Source of the DNA: JAAZIN01 sp964441025
GTDB taxonomy: Bacteria > Bacillota > Dethiobacteria > DTU022
DNA length: 64,000 nucleotides
NCBI GenBank assembly: GCA_964441025.1
Contig: CAYTXG010000003.1
Coordinates: forward strand, 62,001 to 126,000
Reading direction: 5' to 3'
This document shows positions 43,534 to 51,444 of the stretch, piece after piece (positions within the stretch are counted from its first letter, which is position 1; every line of letters begins with the position of its first letter). The translations under genes were made by a program, and so were the position numbers. The notes beneath the pieces were generated by a model, which worked only from the letters and a program-made list of their open reading frames with translations, did no database searches and was not told where the DNA came from.

Positions 43534-43878
43534 TCAGCGGCAGCCGCATTCGCCGCCCTGCTGCTTCATAGTTTTCGGGGAAGGCGCCTTGACCACGAAA
43601 AATTCCAGCACCTCATCGTTCTTATTTTGGGGATGCATCCTCGTCCCATATGGTATGGCCACAATGCTGCCTGCGGGGTAAGCCCGCTCTTCCCGTCCTT
43701 CCAGCTTCAGGGTGAGCTTTCCCCGTATCACAATCATGTGTACATGCGCATTAGCGCTATGCGCCGGCAGCGCCTCGCCTTTCGGTAAAACCATGTGATT
43801 GATGGCCACATGTTCATGATCAACGATCAGCTCAACAGTTTTTTCATCCGTCAGGCTAAATTGATAGTCCCTTTCCAT
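43534..43878 (-). CDS. Small cupin-domain protein
   Basis: Single cupin barrel, 114 residues from the ATG at 43878 (AAGGAGG upstream). Metal-site sequence PAHSANAHVHMIVIRGKLTL and the second motif PAGSIVAIPYGTRMHPQN. The tail GGECGCR, with two cysteines, is unusual and may bind metal. No substrate can be assigned. Confidence 0.82.
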   Translation of the reverse strand: MERDYQFSLTDEKTVELIVDHEHVAINHMVLPKGEALPAHSANAHVHMIVIRGKLTLKLEGREERAYPAGSIVAIPYGTRMHPQNKNDEVLEFFVVKAPSPKTMKQQGGECGCR

Positions 43879-44098
43879 CACGGTAAAACCTCCTTTCGCT
43901 CTTAGTAGTCTACAATTTATCGCCGTCATTTATCAAAACACCGGAAACAGGGCAGCCGCCCCTGTTTTTATCAGGCCCCGGGCTCCTGGTGTGATGGATA
44001 AAAGAGTAAAGAATCTTCAGAGCCGCTGTGGAAATAATGTAACAGTGAAAGGGCTGTACTCTTTAAGGCTGTTGAACTGGAAATGAGGGCAAACCTTA

Positions 44099-44641
44099 AT
44101 GATGACCCTGGAAGATATAATGGAGTTTCTGGAAACGGATATCATCAGCATAACTTTTTCCCCCCGGGGATTACAATATCTCTCCTTAAAAGAAGATCGG
44201 GGCACCCGGAATATAGATTTAAAGCTTGCCGCCAAGGGGGGGGATGAAAACCCCGCCGTAAATCTGCTTATTAAAGAGACCTCCAGTTTTTTAGAAAGGG
44301 GCAGACATGAGATGCCCCTGGACCTGAGCAATTTTACCCCCTTCCAGCAAAGCGTTTTTGAAGCAGTCAGCAAGGTCGAGCCGGGCAAGATCACAACTTA
44401 CAAGGGCATCGCGGAGAATCTTGGAAAACCGGGCGCCGCCCAGGCCGTAGGCAGCGCCGTTGCCAAAAACCCTGTTTCCTACTTTTTGCCCACCCACCGG
44501 GTGCTTCCCCAAAGGGGAATCGGGATCTGCAGAACCGGCGCCGGCTATCTGAGAGAGAAGCTGCTGGCACATGAAGGGCATGACCTTTCAAAACTCAGGG
44601 GTAACTATATCTGCAGTAGAAGAAATTGCTGTATGGAGTAG
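44099..44641 (+). CDS. Alkyltransferase-like protein: AGT homologue without active Cys
   Basis: O6-alkylguanine-DNA alkyltransferase (Ogt/AGT) family, 180 residues. The DNA-binding helix and Asn hinge are present (TTYKGIAENLGKPGAAQAVGSAVAKNP). The suicide motif, normally PCHRV, reads PTHRVL with Thr132 (codon ACC at 44492-44494). It therefore cannot accept alkyl groups by the known mechanism. Alkyltransferase-like proteins with PWHRV flag lesions for nucleotide excision repair, and a similar sensor role is inferred. The Cys-rich end (YICSRRNCCME) is odd. Confidence 0.85.
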   Translation: MMTLEDIMEFLETDIISITFSPRGLQYLSLKEDRGTRNIDLKLAAKGGDENPAVNLLIKETSSFLERGRHEMPLDLSNFTPFQQSVFEAVSKVEPGKITTYKGIAENLGKPGAAQAVGSAVAKNPVSYFLPTHRVLPQRGIGICRTGAGYLREKLLAHEGHDLSKLRGNYICSRRNCCME

Positions 44642-44686
44642 CAGTTTCCTTCCGCCCGTTGTCTGGGAAAACAGGGCCATCCTGAT

Positions 44687-44902
44687 CTATTCGCCTTTAC
44701 CCTTAAGTTTTTTGAGAAGATCCTCGATTTTTTTCCTCTGTTCGAGCTCCCCCTCCGGATCGAGTTTAAAACTGATGCGCAGCAAGCTGCCTTCTCCGGC
44801 GCCCGGGGGCAATAAAACTTTGGGTAAATCCACCCTGATCTCCTCATCACCGAAAAGCAGCACGGCATAACTGCCCTCAAACCGATCTATTACAGCTCTC
44901 AG
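44687..44902 (-). CDS. DUF3006-family small protein
   Basis: 71 residues beginning (L)RAVIDRFEGSYAVLLFGDEE, the standard DUF3006 opening, and ending in a Lys-rich helix. No ATG, GTG or TTG fits; the family N-terminus coincides with a CTG at 44902-44900, with GGAGGG 7 nt upstream. That CTG overlaps the TGA of the upstream hydrolase (CTGA), so translation is probably coupled. DUF3006 genes often follow ComEC-like hydrolases, as here. The function is unknown. Confidence 0.75.
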   Translation of the reverse strand: MRAVIDRFEGSYAVLLFGDEEIRVDLPKVLLPPGAGEGSLLRISFKLDPEGELEQRKKIEDLLKKLKGKGE

Positions 44903-45897
44903 CTTCTATCCCTCCAGGGTTGTTTGTTTACCCGATAAGTATCCCCATCGGTTTCAATGATAATCGTTCCCTGCTTATCTGTCCGGTAAAGATCTGCTCC
45001 GGTCCGGGAAAGCCTGCTCAGAGTCTCCTCGTGCAGGCAACCGTAGCTGTTGTCTTCCCCGCACATGATCACAGCCACCTCAGGCTTAACCGCCTCTAGA
45101 AAATCCTGGGTGCTGCTTGATTTGCTGCCGTGATGGCCGACTTTCAGGATTGTACCGGCCAGTGTGCAGCCGCGTTGAAGCATCTCTTCCTCCGCTGCAC
45201 CTTCCGCGTCACCTGTAAAAAGAAAACTGATCCGGCCGAATATTAAGCAAGCTACAATGCTGGCATTATTAAGTTCGGAAAAAGAAAGCGAAAGAGGGTG
45301 CAGGATCTCCATGGAGACTCCGCCGCCCAGATCCCGTTTCATCCCGGCCCGGCCTTCTGTAAACTTGATCTCCTTTTCATCGATAAGGGTCAGGTAGTCT
45401 TCAAAAGTTTTTGTACTATGCACAGCGCCGGGATCGATTACTTCCTTCACCGGTATGAGTTGCAGAACATTGATCAAACCCCCGATATGATCAGAGTGGG
45501 GATGGGTTCCGATAACCAGGTCAAGGCCGGTTACATCCTGGGATTGCAGATAATCTACTGCAGCAGGACCGCGTTCTCCACCATCGATCAGCATGTTCTG
45601 TTCGGGTGTTTGAATAAGAATTGCATCACCCTGGCCCACATCTATAAAATGAACCCTGAGCCCGCCCGGCAGGGGTTCGCCCGCCTCCCCCCAATCGATT
45701 GAGCAGCCGGGGTTTGGCAGGGATCCACCGTTGGCTGCATCTCCGCCGGCACCCCCCAGGCCCCACCAGAACATCGCTAACGCAAGAAGCAGAAGAAAAA
45801 CAATTACCGTTGGAGCAGACTTTCCGGGCACTGTACCAGCTCCTTCACCCTGAACATTGATTGGCTTTTTAGTGCATTCCACCCTACAGTCATTCAA
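44899..45897 (-). CDS. ComEC/Rec2-like metallo-beta-lactamase hydrolase, membrane-anchored
   Basis: 332 residues. One N-terminal anchor (TVIVFLLLLALAMFWWGLGG, about 30-50), then a metallo-beta-lactamase domain similar to the C-terminal part of ComEC: VHFIDVGQGDAILIQ, zinc motif THPHSDHIGG, FLFTGDAEGAAE and LKVGHHGSKSSS. It is probably an extracellular nuclease or phosphodiesterase. There are no ComEC channel helices. The TTG start overlaps the stop of the upstream exporter gene (TTGA), and its own stop overlaps the DUF3006 start. Confidence 0.88.
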   Translation of the reverse strand: MNDCRVECTKKPINVQGEGAGTVPGKSAPTVIVFLLLLALAMFWWGLGGAGGDAANGGSLPNPGCSIDWGEAGEPLPGGLRVHFIDVGQGDAILIQTPEQNMLIDGGERGPAAVDYLQSQDVTGLDLVIGTHPHSDHIGGLINVLQLIPVKEVIDPGAVHSTKTFEDYLTLIDEKEIKFTEGRAGMKRDLGGGVSMEILHPLSLSFSELNNASIVACLIFGRISFLFTGDAEGAAEEEMLQRGCTLAGTILKVGHHGSKSSSTQDFLEAVKPEVAVIMCGEDNSYGCLHEETLSRLSRTGADLYRTDKQGTIIIETDGDTYRVNKQPWRDRS

Positions 45898-47129
45898 ATG
45901 AATCTCAGCTCAATATAGTAACAGACCACCCCCACAATTGCCGCCACAATCGTGTTCACCACGGTGGCCCAGAATGCCGCTTTTCGATCCATGGCGATTA
46001 GGGGAAACAGGGCGTCGCCATCCTGGGAAACAGCATTTGCCAACAACGCTGCAAAGGGAAACACCCCCTTCAGGTACAAAGATACAAATATAACCTGGGG
46101 CCCGCAGCCGGGAATGATGCCGATCAAAACACCTAAAATAACTGATGCCAGACCTGTTGAAACCAGAGCCGCCGTAATAACCTGCTCACCGCCGGCAAGA
46201 TGTACCGCCAGCCCGTAAACCAGGTAGGCGGCAAAGACCCAGGTTCCAACGAAAGCGGTTTCCTGCGCATTATGGATCAGGGTCTCCTTGAGGGAATAAA
46301 GCTTATGCTCCGCATCCTCATGTGTCTGGGCCTGAATTTTTTTTCGGGAAAATAACATGTACAACACCGTAACCAGGGTGCCTGCCGCTCCTACCAGGGA
46401 GCCGGCGACGGGCAGTCCCGGAAAACTGCCCGGATCGACTTGCATCAGATCCAGGACGCCCAGGACAAACCCTGCAGCAATTACTATCCAGAACACAATG
46501 TAAAAGTTATGGGTAACCTTGTAGCCGAGTTTGCTCGTATCCAGCGGCGCAGCATGGTGCAAAGCCATATCGATTTCGTCACCCTCTTCATGGCCGATAT
46601 GCTTCAGATTGCTGGAACGGCAATCGGGGGGGCTGCCACAATAGATATGATCAAGCGCGGCCTCGGCTTTTTCATGTTCTTTCTCCAGATCAACCGACGC
46701 CTTTTTAGCCGATCTTCTCCCAACCCACTCCCCCAGCTTGTAATGATCAACGGCATAACCGGTAACGGTGCCTACAATAAAGCAGATAACTGTGACCGCA
46801 GCAAACTTGCGGGGAGCCTGGGTCAACGTCACGAAAGCCGAATCACCTGCCGTAGCAATAAGAGTGGCCACTACGGTGCCGAAGGTTACGCTGCCCTTCA
46901 CGTACAGAGGCATGACCAGGATTGAACCCCCGCAGCCTGGGATGATGCCCAGGAGAGAGCCGATGAGGGGCTGATATTTTTTTGATCTCGCGATAGCCTC
47001 GACAAATGCTCCCTGCTGCTTGTAATCTATATAGCCAAAGAGCAGGAGCACAGCTCCCACAAAGACAGTAACCTGGATGAATGCCTCCCTGGCAGTTGTT
47101 AGCAGGAGCACTCCTAAATTTTCAATCAT
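45894..47129 (-). CDS. Putative 10-TM heavy-metal/manganese exporter (ArsP_2 type)
   Basis: About 411 residues with two homologous halves. Each has the signature GIIPGCG: LLGIIPGCGGSILVMPLYVKG (near 59) and IGIIPGCGPQVIFVSLYLKG (near 340), followed by TAGDSAFV and SQDGDALFP. A His/Asp/Cys-rich cytoplasmic loop (HIYCGSPPDCRSSNLKHIGH) could bind metal. This matches the putative 10-TM exporter family often labelled a manganese transporter. First gene of a three-gene overlapping operon. I saw no yybP-ykoY manganese riboswitch upstream. Confidence 0.82.
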   Translation of the reverse strand: MIENLGVLLLTTAREAFIQVTVFVGAVLLLFGYIDYKQQGAFVEAIARSKKYQPLIGSLLGIIPGCGGSILVMPLYVKGSVTFGTVVATLIATAGDSAFVTLTQAPRKFAAVTVICFIVGTVTGYAVDHYKLGEWVGRRSAKKASVDLEKEHEKAEAALDHIYCGSPPDCRSSNLKHIGHEEGDEIDMALHHAAPLDTSKLGYKVTHNFYIVFWIVIAAGFVLGVLDLMQVDPGSFPGLPVAGSLVGAAGTLVTVLYMLFSRKKIQAQTHEDAEHKLYSLKETLIHNAQETAFVGTWVFAAYLVYGLAVHLAGGEQVITAALVSTGLASVILGVLIGIIPGCGPQVIFVSLYLKGVFPFAALLANAVSQDGDALFPLIAMDRKAAFWATVVNTIVAAIVGVVCYYIELRFI

Positions 47130-47405
47130 CATATCCCCCCACCGGTTCTATAGCGCCGCAAAAATTATTGATCCTTTCTACCCCGGCTTTGCCCTTTCCT
47201 GCCGCCTTCAATGAAAGGCGGATCGGCTTTTGAAAATAACATTTTACCGGAAATACGCGGAAAAACAGCTTGTATCCAAAAACAAGCCCGGCCATACGCG
47301 CACGCGTGGAGCATTACATTCCAATCAGCCGCAGAGCGTTTCTTCATTGAGCAAACAAGTATTATCTCAGGAGCTTCCTCCTGCCGGTTCGCCGCTTGAT
47401 TATAC
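47130..47405. other. Gene-free interval between divergent genes
   Basis: Upstream region of both the exporter operon and the HTH-Uma2 gene. It contains a 7-bp hairpin (CCGCCTT/AAGGCGG, 47202-47221) and no recognised gene or riboswitch. Confidence 0.5.
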
Positions 47406-47434
47406 TTGACAGTAGTTGCGAACAGTTGTATGAT
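47406..47434 (+). promoter_or_regulatory. Consensus promoter of HTH-Uma2 gene
   Basis: TTGACA (47406-47411), exactly 17 bp, TATGAT (47429-47434). The start of transcription would fall next to the ribosome site, so the 5' UTR is very short. This argues against the upstream in-frame start at 47396. Confidence 0.85.
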
Positions 47435-47452
47435 GCACGGGGAGGCGATCGC

Positions 47453-48220
47453 ATGGGCAGGCTGCTCACGGCCCATGAACTGGCGAACATTTTAAGCTTA
47501 TCGGTGGAGACCGTCTGGCGCTACACCAGGCAAAAAAGGATACCTTTTGTCGAGCTTGGCAAAAAGCAGTACCGCTATGAGAAAGAGGCGGTCCTTGCCG
47601 CCCTCGCCGGCAAGTGCCTGGCTGCAAAAGAAGACCACCGGGAATATGTCCGGCAGGGCGGGTATACTTATGATGATTACCTGCTTATTCCGGAGGAGCC
47701 GGGCTACCGTTTTGAAATCCTGGAAGGGGCCCTGGTTAAGGAGCCTTCTCCTTCGACACAACATCAGCGGGTACTGCGGGAACTGGGGCGGGGACTGATC
47801 AACTACTTTGAACACGCCGATCCCGAAGGCGAGCTTTTTTTCGCCCCCCTGGATGTAACTCTAACTGCCGCCAATGTCCTGCAGCCGGATATCCTGTTTA
47901 TTTCCGGTGCCCGCAGGGCGATCATCCGCGAGGCACGCATTGACGGCCCCTGTGATCTGGTAGTCGAGATCATGTCGCCTGCTAACCGTCGCAAGGACCG
48001 CCTGCAGAAAATGGATATTTACCGCAAGGCAGGAATTATCCACTACTGGCTCGCAGATCCCGAAGATAATCTCCTTGAGGCCTTCATGCTCAAGGACAGC
48101 CAATACATTATAGCCGCATCCGGGAGCCCGGGGGACGAATTCACCCACCCCGCCTTTCCGGGGCTGAATCTGGACCTGGATAGGGTATTCCACCGTCCCA
48201 GGCTAAGGCCTAACGGTTGA
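47453..48220 (+). CDS. HTH domain fused to Uma2-family (DUF820) endonuclease-like domain
   Basis: 255 residues. The N-terminus is an excisionase/MerR-type helix-turn-helix (LLTAHELANILSLSVETVWRYTRQKRIPFVEL, in which the T-V-W-R-Y helix contacts DNA). From about 65 comes the Uma2 domain of the PD-(D/E)xK fold: FEILEGALVKEPSPSTQH, LQPDILFIS, CDLVVEIMSP, KAGIIHYWLADPE. Uma2 proteins are usually HTH-free and abundant in cyanobacteria. The acidic pocket (PDILF and VEIMSP) looks intact, so it may be a sequence-guided nuclease or a regulator. ATG at 47453 after GGGGAGGCGATCGC. Confidence 0.82.
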   Translation: MGRLLTAHELANILSLSVETVWRYTRQKRIPFVELGKKQYRYEKEAVLAALAGKCLAAKEDHREYVRQGGYTYDDYLLIPEEPGYRFEILEGALVKEPSPSTQHQRVLRELGRGLINYFEHADPEGELFFAPLDVTLTAANVLQPDILFISGARRAIIREARIDGPCDLVVEIMSPANRRKDRLQKMDIYRKAGIIHYWLADPEDNLLEAFMLKDSQYIIAASGSPGDEFTHPAFPGLNLDLDRVFHRPRLRPNG

Positions 48221-48433
48221 TTTCCACAAAACCCCAGGTTTTGTCGCCTGAACACAAAGAATAAAAAGTTTTTATTTGAGTGTAGATCGGTAGGATTGAA
48301 TAACACGTAGCGTATCCAAAATGCGGCGACTGTAGAAGTCGGAAAACCTTCAACTATGCAAGGGTGAGTGGTAAAATAGTGACAGAAGTTGTATTAGCGG
48401 TGTGTGGCCAAATCAGCTCAAGGAGGATTAGCT

Positions 48434-48613
48434 ATGGATAATTATGAAGCGGTTTTGGAGTTTTTCAACAGGGCCGATAAACCTGTTAAAGCAGGGGAAG
48501 TATCGGAAAACACCGGGATTGAAAAAAAAGAAGTGGACAAAGCGATGAACAGGCTGAAAAAAGAGGGAAAGATCGTCTCTCCAAAACGCTGCTTCTGGGA
48601 GAAGAAATCTTAA
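48434..48613 (+). CDS. Small winged-helix protein
   Basis: 59 residues from the ATG at 48434 with GGAGGATTAGCT upstream. The sequence folds as one small winged helix: NYEAVLEFFNRADKPVKAGE, then SENTGIEKKEVDKAMNRLKK and EGKIVSPKRCFWE (wing). Similar stand-alone proteins occur in archaea and Clostridia as putative transcription factors. The target is unknown. It lies 213 bp after the HTH-Uma2 gene. Confidence 0.75.
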   Translation: MDNYEAVLEFFNRADKPVKAGEVSENTGIEKKEVDKAMNRLKKEGKIVSPKRCFWEKKS

Positions 48614-48699
48614 GAAAAGCTAAACCTGACCCCATTTGGTCCCCGCGCCGGAAGAGAGGATAAAATGGAATGAGTTAATGTTGAGGAGGGATATTATCC

Positions 48700-49467
48700 A
48701 TGGAATTCAAAGGTTGTACTGCCATAGTTACAGGCGGGGCTTCCGGCCTGGGGGAAGCCGTAGTGCGCAGCGTTCTCGCTGCGGGGGGCTATGCAGCCAT
48801 TTTTGACCTGGATGCAGTCAAGGGCAGCGCCCTTGCGGGCGAACTGGGCGATACCGCAATTTTTTGGGAAGCAGATATAACCAGTGAGGAAAGCGTGCAA
48901 AGCGGCCTGGATGCTGTTGCCAGCCGCTTCGGTGAAATCAATGTTGTGGTCAACTGCGCCGGTATCGGTCCGGCCGCCAAGGTTCTGGGCAAAAAAGGGC
49001 CGCATGATCTCTCCCTTTTCAACAAGGTGCTCCAGGTCAACCTGGCGGGCAGCTTCAATGTACTGCGACTGGCAGCTGCAAAAATGGCCCTTAATGAGCC
49101 GCTGGCCGATGGAGAACGGGGTGTGATCATCAACACCGCCTCCGCAGCTGCTTTCGAGGGACAGATTGGCCAGGCCGCTTACAGCGCCTCCAAAGGCGGG
49201 CTCGTTGGCTTCACCCTGCCCATTGCCCGGGAGCTGGCGGCGCACGGCATCAGGGTGGTGACAATCGCTCCGGGGATCATGGAAACGCCCATGCTCATGG
49301 GCATGCCCGATAATGTCAGGGAGGCGCTGGGCAAAATGGTCCCATTCCCGCAGCGCCTGGGCTACCCCGCGGAATTCGCCCTGTTAGTGCGGCAGATTGT
49401 AGAAAATCCCCTGATTAACGGCACCACTATCCGTCTGGACGGGGCGATCCGGATGCAACCGAAATAG
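48700..49467 (+). CDS. Short-chain dehydrogenase, 3-hydroxyacyl-CoA type II-like
   Basis: NAD-dependent SDR, 255 residues. TGGASGLGEAV (cofactor loop), FDLDAVKG (Asp after strand 2, favouring NAD), NCAGIGPAAK, the catalytic serine region INTASAAAFEGQIGQ and YSASKGG. The end (TTIRLDGAIRMQPK) and the insertion ADGERGVIINTAS match the HSD17B10/3-hydroxyacyl-CoA dehydrogenase type 2 group, so beta-oxidation is likely. TTGAGGAGGGATATTATCC precedes the ATG. Monocistronic. Confidence 0.9.
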   Translation: MEFKGCTAIVTGGASGLGEAVVRSVLAAGGYAAIFDLDAVKGSALAGELGDTAIFWEADITSEESVQSGLDAVASRFGEINVVVNCAGIGPAAKVLGKKGPHDLSLFNKVLQVNLAGSFNVLRLAAAKMALNEPLADGERGVIINTASAAAFEGQIGQAAYSASKGGLVGFTLPIARELAAHGIRVVTIAPGIMETPMLMGMPDNVREALGKMVPFPQRLGYPAEFALLVRQIVENPLINGTTIRLDGAIRMQPK

Positions 49468-49652
49468 CATACCCGGTTAATCTTGTTTAAGGGCATCTGC
49501 TCACCTGGCCCGGCCTCTGTTTACCGTCGCTTTTTGCATGCCACATATGTATGCTGCTGCAATCGGGCGCGAACTGCACCTCCGGCGGCAACGCCGGAAG
49601 AACAATCATGGCACAGCACCTGGAGCCGCCGCATGGAATGGGGTTTCAATAC

Positions 49653-50540
49653 ATGTTTAGAAAAATATTTAAAGCCATCTTCTATATTGTTATCGCAGGA
49701 ACAGCCCTACTGATTCTTTCCCTGTACACCGGCAGCAGCAGAATCAAAATCTCCCGGTTCCAGATCGCCCTTGCCGGGCTGCCCGAAGAGCATGAAGGTT
49801 TGAGGATCGTTCATATCAGCGATCTGCATGGAAAAGAATTTGGTTCGCATAATGAGGAGCTGGCCAGGGCCATAGAAGCACTGGACCCGGACCTGATCTT
49901 CACCTCCGGCGATATGATGAATTCTCAAAATGACGACGGCAGCGCCTTTATCAATCTCCTCTACGAGTTGAAGGGGCTTTACCCGATCTACTGTTCGCTG
50001 GGCAACCATGAGCAGATTGTCAGGGGGATGCAGGGAACGGAAAGGTATTACGACTTCACAAAGCGGCTCCGCGAGGCCGGTGGAATTCTGCTTGACAATG
50101 AGCGGGTGGAGATCAAAAAAGGCGGCGCCACTTTCGGCATCTACGGCTTCACCTCCGCGCTCCATCACTACAGCAGTCACGACATGTTGGGTTCCTGGGA
50201 TGGAGCAGAGCTCAAGGCGCAGTTTATCGTTGAATCTATCGGACGACCCAGGGACGATGAAATAGCGATCCTGCTGGCCCACAACCCAAAATATTTCCAG
50301 GAATATGTTACATGGGGCGCCGATCTGGTCTGTGCCGGACATATTCACGGTGGTGTGGTCCGGCTGCCCCTATTGGGCGGGATCCTCTCGCCTGACCTTA
50401 CCTTTTTTCCCAAATACTCGGGCGGACTCTACCGCTCGGGGAAGACCACTATGCATGTCAGCCGGGGCCTGGGCAATTCAGTAATCCCCCTCCGCATCTT
50501 CAACCCTCCTGATCTTTCCTTATTGCTGCTGCAGCCCTAG
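49653..50540 (+). CDS. Membrane-anchored metallophosphoesterase (YkuE-like)
   Basis: Calcineurin-like phosphoesterase with one N-terminal anchor (FKAIFYIVIAGTALLILSLY). About 295 residues. Metal motifs: IVHISDLHGKEFG, LIFTSGDMMN, CSLGNHEQ, ILLAHNPKY and CAGHIHGGVVRLP. The active site would be outside the membrane, as in YkuE. The start is uncertain between 49638 and 49653. The substrate is unknown. Confidence 0.9.
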   Translation: MFRKIFKAIFYIVIAGTALLILSLYTGSSRIKISRFQIALAGLPEEHEGLRIVHISDLHGKEFGSHNEELARAIEALDPDLIFTSGDMMNSQNDDGSAFINLLYELKGLYPIYCSLGNHEQIVRGMQGTERYYDFTKRLREAGGILLDNERVEIKKGGATFGIYGFTSALHHYSSHDMLGSWDGAELKAQFIVESIGRPRDDEIAILLAHNPKYFQEYVTWGADLVCAGHIHGGVVRLPLLGGILSPDLTFFPKYSGGLYRSGKTTMHVSRGLGNSVIPLRIFNPPDLSLLLLQP

Positions 50541-50677
50541 CGCAGTTGCGCAGCTTTTATAACCGGCGGCTGGTGCAGGAATCTTCAGGGAGGAGCCCAA
50601 CAAACGCAGCATTTCATGATACAATTATATAGTTGGAACATTTAAAATACTTTGGGGTAAAGGAGTTGAGTGCGGTT

Positions 50678-50968
50678 ATGCCGGGGGAGGAGAACCGGAT
50701 TGGATTTAAAGTTATCGGGACGATCAAGGAAATAAAGGGTTACTGCAGCGCAGGGCATAAAGCAGGGGACAGCATGGAGTTGAGCATGCATAAAACAGGA
50801 GGGCTGTGCGGTGCTTTTTATCACGACATCTATCCCTACATCCTTATGATGCAGATGGGGGGCAGTTTTCCCGCCCAGTGGGGGGATGCCGATGTCCTGG
50901 AATTTGAGTGCATGGACAGGTATAACGCAGCAAAGATCGAGCTGAGAAGGGTGCGGGATTCAGGCTAG
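50678..50968 (+). CDS. TIGR04076-family protein
   Basis: About 96 residues. The sequence FKVIGTIKEIKGYCSAGHKAGDS...GAFYHDIYPYILMMQMGGSF matches the TIGR04076 pattern (Cys and Gly near the start, HDIYPYILxxxxGG in the middle). The function is unknown. The frame is open to a TTG at 50633, but only the ATG at 50678 has an upstream GGAG (12 nt away). Confidence 0.7.
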   Translation: MPGEENRIGFKVIGTIKEIKGYCSAGHKAGDSMELSMHKTGGLCGAFYHDIYPYILMMQMGGSFPAQWGDADVLEFECMDRYNAAKIELRRVRDSG

Positions 50969-51048
50969 GGAGAAAACGCCCGGCCCCTACTTTTCCAGGT
51001 TTACTGCCTGCTGATCTAACAATTATTAAAATAACAGAAATTTGGGGG

Positions 51049-51077
51049 TTGACAGGCAGACGCCGATATGATAGGTT
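51049..51077 (+). promoter_or_regulatory. Promoter of T-box/trpXYZ transcript
   Basis: TTGACA (51049-51054), a 17-bp spacer and TAGGTT (51072-51077). A better -10 hexamer, TATGAT, overlaps but would give only a 12-bp spacer. Confidence 0.6.
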
Positions 51078-51079
51078 TT

Positions 51080-51345
51080 TAAAAACCGATGAAGCGGGAG
51101 TAAAACCACTGCCAGCCGCGCAGAGAGCCGGATCAGGTGAAAACCGGCCGGTAATGGGGTGGATAAATGGGCCGCCGAGGGCGGGGCGAAAGGATGAAAG
51201 CCGAGTAGCTTCCGACGCAGCGCCGGCGTTACATGGCGAAGGGTGTGATGGCACTCTGCAGAGTGGATGCTTCGAGCAATCGTGCATCAACCAAGGTGGT
51301 ACCGCAGGCAAAGAGCCTGCCCTTGATCAAGGGCAGGCTTTATTG
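51080..51345 (+). promoter_or_regulatory. T-box riboswitch, probable tryptophan specifier
   Basis: tRNA-sensing leader. The T-box core AAGGTGGTACCGC is at 51293-51305. Stem I contains GGGAGTAA (AGUA-like bulge) and the GCAGAGAGCCGG distal element. A candidate specifier UGG at 51168-51170 sits in an internal loop (ATAAATGGG), suggesting tRNA-Trp. The terminator hairpin AGCCTGCCCTT/AAGGGCAGGCT (51314-51339) follows. Uncharged tRNA should allow expression of the downstream transporter. Confidence 0.92.
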
Positions 51346-51444
51346 GTTTATGCGGTCCCCGGGACTCTATTTATATCCGCGGATGAATAGAGTACTGCAG
51401 GGAAACCCTCAAAAAAATACATTTATATTGAGGAGGAACCCTGG

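Noticed and set aside
47165..47476. 103-codon minus-strand frame between exporter and HTH-Uma2 genes
   Set aside because: It covers the near-consensus promoter of the HTH-Uma2 gene and has no recognisable domain or ribosome site.
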